This document shows positions 42,848 to 53,113 of a stretch of 64,000 bases of DNA, piece by piece. Under the pieces are notes generated by a model, which did no database searches, was not told the DNA's origin, and worked only from the letters and a program-made list of their open reading frames with translations. The position numbers were made by a program, and so were the translations under genes. Source of the stretch: Gnetum montanum (lineage: Eukaryota; Streptophyta; Gnetopsida; Gnetales; Gnetaceae); assembly GCA_015680685.1 (NCBI GenBank), contig MNCI01004872.1, forward strand, positions 2,075,376-2,139,375, read 5' to 3'. The stretch's first letter is position 1. Each line of letters starts with the position of its first letter.

Positions 42848-43729
42848 TTATGAAGACATCAACTAGACCAATGTATCATCTCCCCGATGATGGGATCATT
42901 TCATTTAGTTTTGGAATGTTTGGAGGTGTTTTTAGCCCATTTTGATGATTTTTGAAGGTTCAAGGATCAATTGTGACTTTTTTGGAGGTATCTAGATGTT
43001 CTAGACCTTAAAATAATCATCTTTTTTTTTGGCCCTATTAAGATAGACGTCTCTTCTACAAGATAGACGTCTACTCTAAGAGAAAAGACATCTTGTCTAG
43101 ATAGTAAATGTGTACTCCTACTCTCAGATGTCTTTTGTGCCAATGCTAGCTTTGGTAAAGGTGTCTTTTGCACCCCAAATATTTCTACTCTACACATCTC
43201 TACATTTAGGAAAGACATCCTCTTTTCTTTGAATATGTCTTGTATAGATTCTAACAAATTCCAAATTAAATTATAATATGAAGAAACGATGAAAGATTAC
43301 TTGGAAAACTATAAAAAGAAATTAATATTTAAGGTTTAGTATGGATATATGAGAAGATCTCTCCTAAGTATGAGTTGAAGAAGCCTCCAAGATTCCTCTA
43401 GAGAGAGAGGTAGAGAGTAGCTTAAGAGACAAATACATGAAGCCCATCTTAAGTACTCTTGTTCATGTTGTTGTGAGTCATTTTTGGCCATTTTGTGGAG
43501 AGGGTGAGAGAGAGCCATTGTTTTTTGGCTTATGCCTATGTGATAGAAGTATGATTATGAAAATATTGAGTGTTATCTGTCCTTAGGAATTGTATGTTTT
43601 CAACTTTTTCCTTGAATTATAAGTAAGCATAAAGAGTTACTCTTCTTATCTTCTTTTTAATTGCATGTTCTTATGAGATTTTTGTATGATTTGGCTTCAA
43701 TTTGGGGTTTTGGGGTTTGGTATTCACTA
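42848..43729 (+). repeat. 5' LTR of element E
   Basis: Aligns end to end with 45891-46796 (GACATCAACTAGA, TCTAGATGTTCTAG, GGAAAACTATAAAAAG, CTCTTGTTCATGTTGTTGTG). First bases TTATGAAG against TGATGTGG in the partner. TATAAAAAG at 43310-43318. Confidence 0.87.
43045..43240. promoter_or_regulatory. Phased AGAYRTCT box array, element E 5' LTR
   Basis: Boxes start at 43045 and 43065 (both the full palindrome AGACGTCT), 43086 (AGACATCT), 43106 (AAATGTGT), 43126 (AGATGTCT), then 43213 (AGACATCC) and 43233 (ATATGTCT). Steps of 20-21 within groups. The last box ends 70 bp before TATAAAAAG (43310). Confidence 0.78.
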
Positions 43730-43745
43730 TATTAGTATCAAATTT
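43730..43745 (+). promoter_or_regulatory. Primer binding site of element E (decayed)
   Basis: TATTAGTATCAAATTT right after the LTR; its TAGTATCAAA core resembles TGGTATCAGA of methionine-tRNA sites. Confidence 0.45.
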
Positions 43746-44203
43746 AAGGTTTGAAAATAACTTACTCAAGTTGAAGAGTCCTCTATATCATCACATAAGG
43801 GATTCACTCATCTTGAGTACCATTTTGATTTGCAACTTATATTGGTATAACTTGCATATTCAATTAGGGTTTGATGAAACTCCTTTTAATCCCTTTGGAT
43901 GATCAATTATATTAGGTATTAGAAATAATTTTTGTCAGATACCCATTAGCCTTAAATAGCTAGGGTTTACAATAATTATAAGAATTACATTTTGGGTTTT
44001 CATATCTTGAGTTAACTCTATTTGGGTACTCTAAAATTAGTTGTGGATACTATTAATTTCCTTGAATTTTCTTTGGTATTTGGAAATTGTGTTCATATTT
44101 TTGAAATTAGTTATAGTTGTTTGTATTTGATACTCATAACTTGAAAAGAGATTATGGGTATTATAATTCTTGTGTTGCTTGGGATTGTGTTGTAATTTCA
44201 AGT

Positions 44204-44476
44204 ATGGCACCCTAGAAATAATTAGTCTATGTTTTAGCCAAGAACATCAAAGACTTGAGGGATGCTCTCAAGATTCTTATGAAAATGATGAATAGGTTGT
44301 CTTATAGTGATCAAGGAAAGAAGGAAGATGAAGAGTCTAATGAAGTAGAGGTTAATGAGAAGAGGAGTTCCCAAGCATATATTATTGGACAAGGAAGTGC
44401 TCAATACTCAAAAGTTTCAAGGAAGAAAATCAAGAGCTTCATCAAAGGACTAAGAGATCTTCAAAATCCAAGATGA
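44204..44476 (+). pseudogene. Gag-like N-terminal ORF of element E
   Basis: From ATG 44204 (MAP, then two early stops), open from 44255 to 44476: RDALKILMKMMNRLSYSDQG, an acidic stretch (KKEDEESNEVEVNEK), then a basic end. The heptad-like Leu/Met pattern followed by a charged region resembles the start of gypsy-type gag, but no diagnostic motif is present. Function unknown; a gag origin is inferred from position between PBS and PPT. Confidence 0.4.
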
Positions 44477-44599
44477 TATATGCTAGTGATCAGTGAGAGT
44501 TTCTACCTCATGATTCATGAAGGATTAAGAATCAAAGCCAAAGAAGAGGCCAAGATCAATGAATTTCTTCAAGAAGGATCCAGAATCGTATTAGAAGGT

Positions 44600-45372
44600 A
44601 TGATACTTATTCTTTTTGCAATTGTTATATATCTTGTGGTAAGGGCCAAAAGATTCTAAGAAAATTTAAGATTATCTCATGGGAGATAGATGAGTCTTCT
44701 AGCTAAGGTATGTGGAAGAATGATTTCTTTGATTTTATTTTTGATGAATCTATTGTTGATACCATGGAGGAGAGCTTACCTTTTGACTTGGAACCTGCAA
44801 AGTGGGGTAAATAGCTTGATGTTGATTTCTTTGAAGGGGAGGAAACATTTAATTTGGTGACTCCCATTTGGGATCTTGAACCATTACTTTTTAATGATGA
44901 TGAATAGCTACATGTTGAGGATCAATTTGAACCAAGGTTGAATGGAAGAAACTATGAAGAGATAAGTGTGAGCTCTACCTTGTTGATTTTAGTAATGTCT
45001 CTCACGTTAAAGCTAGTATGAGAGTTGTCAATCTTTTCATTCAGCTTGATAATGGTTTATTCAATTGTAAGGATGTGTATCATGATCATTATGATGATTG
45101 TGATGGAATTAATATTCATGTTATGAATGAGGAAAGTAATGTAACTTTTAATTCCATTATTAGTAAGAGTAAAGGTAACGATCACAATGTATGGAATAAT
45201 GATGGCTATGATGGTAGTCATGGTGGAAATACCATTATTGATGTTGATGAAGACATTGATAACAATTGAAATTTTTTATAATTTTGAAATGTTTTCTATT
45301 AATGATATCAATGATGAATTTTTGGAATGTGTTGATGAAATTAATTATCTTAGCTACTATATGGAGGAGTAG
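44600..45372 (+). pseudogene. Acidic unknown ORF remnants of element E
   Basis: Open fragments with strong acidic character: MEESLPFDLEPAKWG, DVDFFEGEETFNLVTPIWDL and EPLLFNDDE (about 44765-44910). A 45018-45269 stretch follows (MRVVNLFIQLDNGLFNCKDV, then YHDHYDDCDGINIHV), and overlapping frames to 45372. No retroviral enzyme motif is seen. Stops separate them. The consistent composition across about 600 bases suggests one former protein that I cannot name. Confidence 0.4.
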
Positions 45373-45871
45373 CATGAAGGAACTTCTAGTGGTTATGATG
45401 ATGATGATGGAAGAGAGATAAATGGTATAATTCCAAGCACTAAAAAGAAGAAGGTGAAGAAGAAAAAAATAAGAAAAGAAGAGAACTTTGTTTGAGAAGA
45501 TCTAGCACTTTTGAATTTTCTTACTCTTCTTTTGTTGCAGGTCATAAAAGCAATACATAGGATTTGATGCTCTCAAGATGGAATCATGATGGAGACTTTA
45601 AGAAAAAAGAAAAATTCCATATTTATTTCATATAATTTTTCATTTTTATGTAAGCACAAAATTGTGATAAGTTGTATATGTCTGTCTATGTACATCATGC
45701 ATACATGGTGTTGGGTGTTGGTGTTTGTTTAATAAGGATTGAATGGTAAAGAAAAAATGTTGTAACCTCTAATCACTTCATGTGTGTTTTCATTTTAGTT
45801 TATGTGTTGTGGTCTATGTGAGGGGATAACAACTATCCCAAGCGTAAAAGACACTTATGTAATTAAGAGTC

Positions 45872-45890
45872 TTTTTAAGGGGAAGGATGA
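45872..45890 (+). promoter_or_regulatory. Polypurine tract of element E
   Basis: TTTTTAAGGGGAAGGATGA directly before the 3' LTR start. Confidence 0.75.
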
Positions 45891-46796
45891 TGATGTGGAC
45901 ATCAACTAGAAAATTGTGTCATCTCTCTAATGAAGGAATCTTTTTATTAATTTTTGGCATGTTCGGAGGTATTTTGAGCCTATTTTGATGATTTTAGAAG
46001 GTTCTAGAGTTAATGGGAACCTTTTTGAAGGTATCTAGATGTTCTAGGTCTTAAAATAAACATCTTTATTTTTTGTCCTACCTAGATATATGTCTCCTCT
46101 AAAGTATAAATGTATTCTCTATAAGATAGAAGTCTGCTCTATGGGAAAAGATATCTTGTTTGGATAGTAGATGTCTATTCCTACTTTCAGATGTCTTCTG
46201 TGTCACGACTAGCTTTGGGAAAGACATCTTCTACATCCCAAAGACATTTACTCTAGACATCTTTGCACTAGTAAAAGATGTCCTCTTCTCTTCAAAGACA
46301 TCTTGTATGAAATCTAACAAACTTCAAATTAAATTATAATATGATAGAAATATGAAAGGTCACTTGGAAAACTATAAAAAGGCATCAAGGACTAAGCTTG
46401 AGAATGGAAATAAGAAGAAAGGTCTTCCAAATATGAGATGAAGAAAAAGACTTCAAGGTACATATAAAGAGAGAGGTAGAAAGTAGCTTGAGAAAGAAGT
46501 ATGTGAAGCTCATCTTAAGCACTCTTGTTCATGTTGTTGTGAGACATTTTTGGTCACTGTATAAAGAGAATAAAAGAGAGCCATTGTTGTTTATCTTGTG
46601 CCTTATGTAAGAGGAGTGTGAATTTTAGGATCTTAAGTAATTTTTATCCTTGGGAATTATATGTTTCTAGATTTATACTTGAATTTCAAGAAATAATAAA
46701 GATTTGTGCTTCTTATGTTCTTTTTAATTATGTGTTCTTATGAAAGTTTTGTAGGATTTGACTTCAATTTGAGGTGATAGGGCCTAGTCCTTACCA
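45891..46796 (+). repeat. 3' LTR of element E
   Basis: TGATGTGGAC to TTACCA, followed by the TSD CCTCT. TATAAAAAG at 46373-46381. Confidence 0.87.
46088..46303. promoter_or_regulatory. Phased AGAYRTCT box array, element E 3' LTR
   Basis: Boxes start at 46088 (ATATGTCT), 46108 (AAATGTAT), 46128 (AGAAGTCT), 46149 (AGATATCT), 46169, 46189, 46222, 46242 (AGACATTT), 46255, 46276 (AGATGTCC) and 46296. Steps are 20, 20, 21, 20, 20, 33, 20, 13, 21, 20. Exact boxes at 46169, 46189, 46222, 46255 and 46296. The last ends 70 bp before TATAAAAAG (46373). Confidence 0.8.
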
Positions 46797-46801
46797 CCTC
46801 T

Positions 46802-47110
46802 TTGGTTTGCCTAATATTAAGCACCATATAAAATAGCAATCTTGATGTCTATCCTGTAAAAATTTTTTATTAATATTCTTTTATTCTATAAAATACCATT
46901 ATCTTATCTCCATTTTAACCATTCTACATTATTTCTTATATCTTTATCAATTTCATCATTTGATTAGAGCATTGAACCTAGGTAGTGGAACGTTTTTCTA
47001 TGAAAGACTTTTTTTATCTTGAATTATTATTTCTACTTCATCACTATGTATATTGTTATTGAAATTTCATTCAATAAATTTTATCTTGATTCTACTAATT
47101 TATAAAAACG
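46802..47110 (-). pseudogene. RTE-like LINE ORF, upstream part
   Basis: Minus strand: RIKFIE.NFNNNIHSDEVEI (about 47010-47080), then FHYLGSML.SNDEIDKDI at about 46930-46985 and W.KWR..GIL.NKRILIKNFYR at about 46850-46925. This matches the RTE-like order KTEYMEC..F, F.YLGS....G.ID.DV, WLKWR...GVLCD..IP.K.KGKFYRT. It continues at 42847 on the other side of element E. 5' truncated at about 47110, as is usual for LINEs. Confidence 0.82.
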
Positions 47111-47825
47111 TATTTTTATAAATTCATAAAACATATACATATAATACTTTTTAAAGTTGATGGCTAGGGGGTATGGGGGTGGAGAATGGTAGGAAATGAT
47201 GCTAAATCCCAAAAACATACATAATAATTTTTTAAAAATCAGACTAAAAAAGATCATCAACATAAAAGAGAAATTTTAAAGAAAATACCTAATAGTTTTG
47301 GGGGATGTTTTTTAGGTTTTAATCCTTATAATCAACCCTTAAAAACCTCCTCTTTAGTATAGGAAAAGGATTTGACATTATTCTTATTTAGAAGTACCAT
47401 CATGGGTTTGTAGTTTTTACTCAAGGATTTCTTGTAAAGAGAATGAGAATACTTTCTCTAAGGATAAATGAAAGTACTAATTAGAATAATAAACAAATTG
47501 TAGAAGCTAATAAATTTCTAAACTTAAGCCTTTAAAATAAAAGGAAAATATTGCTACAAAAAATAAATTAATTATTTAGCTTTCATGGAATGATTTTCTA
47601 CTTAAATCTAAAATTGAAAAGAAATATCTTTGAAAATCTAAAATTTACCTCCTAAAGGAATATCATAGCATGTTATTTTGTTAAAAAAAATAACTGTACA
47701 ATGAAGCTTTCTAATATAATACCTAATAAGTAGCTGAAGACACTTCCAAATATACAAAAATGAAACAAATAAAGCAAGTTGATCACTAAGAATGAAATTA
47801 TTAATACTTAGTTAAAAGTTTTTAC
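47111..47825. other. Unassigned A+T-rich stretch
   Basis: No gene or repeat boundary recognised; several poly-A and poly-T runs and a G-rich patch at 47164-47183. Confidence 0.45.
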
Positions 47826-49000
47826 CAGAGTTAACACAACGAAATAAGATCCATAAGATCTATCTTTAAATGAAATGATGGCTTCAAATTCTTCAAGAAA
47901 ACTAATCATAAGCTTCACCACAAGTTATTAGGTAGTCATAGTATTATAGTACAAGTTATGATCTAGTCATGGTGAGGGACCATGAGGTCACCCAAAATTA
48001 TGGTCCTACAAAATAGAGAACAACTTAAAACTGAGTAAACTGCATATCATGGTGAGATCATGGCTATAGTTCTTAATCGTATCAATGTTTTTATGAGTTT
48101 ATCAAGGGTCGTGATGGCTAAAAAGACAAACCATGAGGTAACCACAAGCCATGGTTTTAAACCACAAGCTGACCATAGGTCATGATTTGTAAAAAGTCTA
48201 ACCATGATATGACCACACGTCATTGTCTAAAAAATTTTAATTTGAGTTTATCACAAGCCATAGTGAGTCATGGTTAGATCATGATAAAACATGAAATAGA
48301 GAATGACATGAATTGATAAACTTCAAATTAAATCTAGTCACAAAACTAAGTTTAAAAACTTCTAACAATCTCTACAATAGATTATATTTTCTATAACCTT
48401 TAATATTCATGATATAATTAATAAAAACACTCAAAACACTTCTTTGAATAGTTAAATTTAGAAAACTTGATCAACATCTCTAAAAACTAATATAACTAAG
48501 AAATTGATAAATTTGAAAATTTTTGAATGTAAAACAATTATATAAGAATATGCGAGTTATTGAAAGAATGAGAGTCAATTATAAGAATCAAAGTTGGGTG
48601 AGAGAATGAGAGCTTAGTTATGAAAATGAAAGTCAATTTATAAGTATGAGAGAAACATGTAAGAATGATAAAATCTACATAGATTATTAAGATAAATTCA
48701 TTAAGAGAATAAGAAAAATAAGGGACAAAAATGCTTAAAGAGACTTTAACATAGTAGAAATTAGAGTGAACATACAAAATGGAAACAATTAGATATCTTT
48801 CTCTCTTAGATTCAGTAGTAATGGATTTGATCATAATTTATACAAGTTAAGGTAGTGGAAAATCAAGAGGCCACTACTCCACTTATGAATAAGTACTTCT
48901 TTTCTCTTTTCATGAATGTCCATAGATACACTCAATCACCCTAAAGCATATTCTTTTCCATGTTGATAACACATCACAAACATTTAACACATTATCTATC
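47826..49000 (-). repeat. 3' LTR of copia C (inner end approximate)
   Basis: The first 150 bp match 52957-53113. The inner boundary could not be set because the partner LTR is cut; RNase H similarity begins by about 49180. It contains the 28-bp dyad units at 48129-48227 and further CATG-rich words from 47950 to 48300. Confidence 0.6.
48129..48227. promoter_or_regulatory. 28-bp dyad units in copia C LTR
   Basis: Units begin at 48129, 48160 and 48200. Each starts AACCATGA or AACCACAA, has ACCACAAG or ACCATAGG in the middle, and ends near CCATGGTT, TCATGATT or TCATTGTC. The full form is a dyad (AACCATGA against TCATGGTT). The same unit occurs in the gypsy LTRs at 54081, 54240, 57634 and 57714. 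Confidence 0.65.
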
Positions 49001-49179
49001 CACTACTTTGTGCATATACATATGAATTTTTATTATTTTTATAATGTATTATATGCATAAAAATACTCATAAACACATGAGCCACATCATTCACAAGATA
49101 CAAAACATCAACCAAGGATTCCTAACTAAGATATCACATGAGATACATTGCACACGATAATTTTCAATAATTCCTTCTT

Positions 49180-49740
49180 TAGGGTGCAATGTGTGGAATT
49201 TTCTTCAGCTCCTACCATGCCAATGGTCTTCAAATATGTTCAAATCTAAATCCTTAAAGTGATTTAGTAAAGATATTAGAAACGTAATCCTTTATGAAGA
49301 TGTGCTTGGATAATATGCTACTCTCTTTCATGTTAAACTTGATGAAATAACACTTGATATCTACATACCTTAATCTCTTAGGCATAATGCTCTCCTTGGA
49401 AAGTTAAATTACTATTGTGTTATTAATGAAGATCTCAATGGTTGAAGTGACATAAAAGCCCAATCAAGTCATAAGTGTCTTTAATCAAAAGATGTGTTGT
49501 GCACAATCTTCCATGACCATGAACTTAGCTCCACGTGATGATAATGCTAGAAAATTTTGCTTTTTACTCTTCCAATAGATGGGATTGGTCCCATGAAAAA
49601 TTATACTCCCATTTTTTTATTTTCTTTCTTAAATATCTCCTTCTTAATTCGTATCACTGTAGACATGAAGTATTTCATTAACTTTCACACATTTGATGGA
49701 CCAATTAAGGATGGCCTTCACATACCTCATCATATGCTTC
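49180..49740 (-). pseudogene. RNase H of copia C
   Basis: Minus strand: RGAKFMVMEDCAQHIF (about 49500-49550), FINNTIVI.LSKESIMPKRL (about 49385-49440) and VSNIFTKSL (about 49255-49285), matching AEFMAL.DCAKE, DN.AI.LS.NP..H.RTKHID and ADIFTKSL. Stops interrupt. Confidence 0.78.
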
Positions 49741-49749
49741 AAGGAATTC

Positions 49750-50720
49750 ATGTATGATTGTCTTGACTCTTAAATAAACCTTAATAAATATGAAGTTGCA
49801 AACTCAAGATATGGCCTTAGTGAAAAAGAAACTTTAAGGACACAAGCATGCCTATAAAGAGATACCTTAACAAAGGAATGATCATCTTTCTTTTTCAATG
49901 TACAATGAGAAGAAAGAGAACTAAATGATTTCTTTGCATCCGTTACGCCATATTTTTTAACTATGGATTTAGCATATTTTCTTTGATGCATTTTGATGCA
50001 TCCTTCATCTTGGATATACTAAATTCCTAATAAATATTTAAGGACTCCAAAAACCTTTATCTCAAACTCATTTTTCATGTCATTCCTAAAGTTTGAAATC
50101 ATTTTTTTAGAACTTTTAAGAATACTACATCATCAACATACAATGACATCATGATTACATCATTTTCAACATGCTTTAAATAAAGGGCAGGCTTAAAATG
50201 ATAAATCTTATATCCATTACTAAGAAAAAATTAATTGATGCTATGAAACCAAGCTCTTGAAGATTACTTGAGACCATATAGTACTTTTTAAGGCTTGCAA
50301 ATCTTCTTTTCATGTCCTTGCACTTCAAATCCTTCAAGTTGTAAGATGTAAACCTCCTCTTCAAGTGTGTCATTTAAGAAGGTTGAATTTACATCCATTT
50401 GATATAACTTAGCTTTAAGATGAATAACAATACAAATCATCAACTTAATTGTTTTAAACCTAGTAAATGAAGTGAAAATCTACTCAAAATATATGTGTTT
50501 TCTTTTCTTAAAACTCCTTCCAACTAGCCTTGCTTTCTATGTGATTACACTTCCCTTTTCATCATACTTATTTTTAAACACCCATTTGGTATCTATATTC
50601 ATTTTCTAATACTTATCAAATAAGAACCATATTTTATTTTTAATTATTGCATCATACTTCCTTTGCATAGCTTTTTTCCATACCTTTTATTGAACAACTT
50701 CTTTCACACTTGATTACTCA
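49750..50720 (-). pseudogene. Reverse transcriptase of copia C
   Basis: Minus strand: SSRAWF (near 50260), then the catalytic SLYVDDVVF with YVDD intact at 50129-50140. Then HQRKYAKSIVKKYGVTDAKK (49930-49990) and the GS.RYL-like region. It is frameshifted but in the right order for copia RT. Confidence 0.85.
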
Positions 50721-50789
50721 TGATGTAGGGTTTCGTATACTACATTGATTGTATCTTAGCTTTTTTTAAACCTTCTCTTGAAATTTTTT

Positions 50790-51560
50790 ACTATCATTTA
50801 TGATGGAGGATGATACTTTTTAATTTTTCACCTTGATGCTACTTGTTGGTTTTCTTAAAAATTTTCTTAGAGCTTGTATTCTTGGTTGTAGAATAAATCA
50901 AACCCGAAGGTTTGCTCATCAAAAATTGCACTTCTTGAAAAGTACCATCCTTTTTCAAGTAGATTAAACATTTATAACCATTGGACATAGCATCATAACC
51001 AAAGAAGACATACTTTCTATCTCTATCATCAAATTTTCCCATAACTACATTTGAGATTTTTACAAAACACACATAACTAAAGACTCTTAGGTAAGATAAA
51101 TTTGGAACTTTTCCATATATTAACCTATATGAAGTTTTCTCATCATTAGGAGAAGTGATCAACCTGAAATTGACAACACATGTAACTTGAATATATGAAC
51201 AATATTTAAGAATTATAAACTCCATCAATGCTAGTTCAAATCCTAAATATGACATTATGCAAATTAGCATTAGGTTGATAGCTAGCATTAAAACCATGTA
51301 AAATCTCATGGATAAACTCTTTTTTAGAATTTATAGAAGCTAGTACATTCCCAAAATGCAATGTGTAGTAGTCTCAAGGTAGGAATCAAGTAGTACCTTT
51401 TGCTTACCCAATATGCAAGTATTACAAACTTCTTGAGGAATTTCCAGAAACTTGATCCCAATGGTAGCATGATTCTTAATGATTTTCTATAGGTTGAAGT
51501 AGAAGGCATGTCCAAGCCTCCAATGCTAAATTCTACCAACATTAAATATTCAAGAACTTA
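50790..51560 (-). pseudogene. Integrase of copia C
   Basis: A 156-codon open stretch (50839-51309, minus) contains SPNDEKTSYRLIYGKVPNLS, LRVFSYVCFVKI, and MGKFDDRDRKYVFFGYDAMS with NGYKCL, the copia integrase C-terminal region. Upstream (51380-51520) are HWRLGHA and EVCNTCILGKQK, a pre-integrase zinc-binding region. The catalytic core between them is heavily reduced, since the expected D...D spacing does not fit in the available length. Confidence 0.83.
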
Positions 51561-51639
51561 AATCTTTAACTTTTAAGTGGACATATCTAGGATAATAAAT
51601 CTAGTTCTCCATTATGAGAATTTTGGAAATAATTCCAAA

Positions 51640-52940
51640 CTAATTTAAAATGAGGTATTTATTATTTTAAAATTCAAATGTAATACCATTTTTAGACATT
51701 TAACCAACTGAAAACAATGAATTTGAAAAATGAGAAACATACAATACATCACCAGCAAGAATGGGAGTGCTATTTTTAAGTGTAATGAGGCATCTACGTA
51801 CACCTTGAATTTTATAACATGTTCCATCACCAACATTAATTAAACCAAGATTAGAAGACTCTACATAATAAATAAAACATTCTTTGTTCAAGTTCACGTA
51901 ATTAAAACAACCACTATCTATAAGTTAAGGACTGGAATTGATTTTCTAAGAAGTAAAAAATGTAACAAAATTTTCTTTAGGACCTCTAGTTGGTATTTTG
52001 GCTTTATCTTGGACTGATTTGAAAGGCTCTTCTTGTACTTGTGAGTTTCTTTCTTAAAGAAGTTCTAAGTTCCATGCTTACTCTAGAATTTATCTTCATT
52101 GTATCCTCTTTTGTTGCAAAATTCGTAGAAGAACTAATCTCTACTTTAAAAGTGTGATCTTTCTCTTCCTTTTCCATTGTTAAAGTTCTTATCATTCTAG
52201 CCCTACCTAGAATTTACATTATTTTTGAAGATTCTCCCTCCTCTACCTCTACCTCTTCTACCTTAACCTCTACCTATTTGAAAATTTTAAGCTAAATAAG
52301 CATCATTTTAAAAGTTTGAAATTTTCATCTCTTCTAGGACTCTAAGACAAGACATCAATTTATCCATGGTGTAGATGCATAAATCTTTTATTTGGACTAT
52401 AGTAATAATAATGTTTTAATACCTATAGTCATCGTATAATATTTAAATAAATTTTAAACTTCCTCATAGAATAATAACACTAATATTCATCAAAATTGAT
52501 AAGAATGATAAACAATCTATGAAGAAAATGATCAATAAATTTACACTTTTGCATCTTAAGGTTATCAAACTCTAACCTCAACTTGAGCTCATTAAGCTTC
52601 TAATTTACCATATCTCCTATGAAGTCTTCTTGTAATGCTTTCCAACATTTCTTGAATGTCTTCTTTACTATGATCCTAGTACTAATGGCTTTAAAAAAAA
52701 GGTATATATATCATCTTAGCAAGAGAATCTTGCTTGAGGATGGTCTCCCAATCTTTCTTTTTTTGCCTAGAGAGGGCTTCAACATTAGCAAGAACACCAA
52801 AATCATTTTCAACATACTTCTAAACTTCATTGATTTACAGCAAGGATTATATGAGATGACTCCAAAAAGTAAATTTTTGTAATCCATTGCAAATAATACT
52901 ACATCTTGATATTTCCTTAGTTATAATCTTGACTTCTAAT
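51640..52940 (-). pseudogene. Gag-protease of copia C
   Basis: Minus strand: gag from about 52930; a Gly/Arg repeat (RGRG type) at 52228-52272; a decayed zinc knuckle (FYEFCNKRGYNEDKF, about 52085-52135). Then a protease-to-integrase linker at 51700-51897 with INVGDGTCYKIQGV, TPILAGDVLYVSHFS and NSLFSVG, matching the ....VLYVP....NLLSV pattern after copia protease. Multiple stops. Confidence 0.72.
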
Positions 52941-52942
52941 GC

Positions 52943-52955
52943 CATGATACCACTA
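52943..52955 (-). promoter_or_regulatory. Primer binding site of copia C
   Basis: Minus strand GTGGTATCATGGC, close to TGGTATCAGAGC of methionine-tRNA sites, two bases inside the LTR. Confidence 0.75.
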
Positions 52956-53113
52956 ATGAAGTTGACATAGTAGACTAAGATCCTTGAGATATATCATTTA
53001 CTAGAATCTGGTATCAAATTATTCCAGAAAATTCACCATGAATTCTTGGAGGGTCATGGTATTATAGCATAAGTCATAGTCTAATTCTGATGAGAGACCA
53101 TGAGGTTATCATG

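Larger units (their letters stand above)
42848..46796 (+). mobile_element. Pol-less LTR element E
   Basis: 3949 bp with TSD CCTCT (42843-42847 and 46797-46801), inserted in the LINE ORF. LTRs are 42848-43729 (882 bp) and 45891-46796 (906 bp). A decayed methionine-tRNA PBS follows the first and a PPT precedes the second. The 2.2-kb interior has a gag-like N-terminus and acidic open stretches, but no RT or integrase. Superfamily unassigned. It needs enzymes in trans, as the other gag-only elements here do. Confidence 0.85.
47826..53113 (-). mobile_element. Ty1/copia element C (5' LTR interrupted)
   Basis: Minus-strand copia element: 3' LTR from 47826, RNase H, RT, integrase, pre-integrase zinc region, gag and PBS (about 52943-52955), then only 157 bp of 5' LTR (52957-53113) before the gypsy LTR at 53114. 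The two LTR starts match (AAGTTGACATAG / GAGTTAACACAA, TAAGATCC..AAGATMTATC, GACCATGAGGT). All domains contain stops. The rest of its 5' LTR is not found beyond element F. Confidence 0.82.

Noticed and set aside
48538-48834. 98-codon minus-strand frame
   Set aside because: Low-complexity translation within the copia C LTR region, with no retroelement or host motif.
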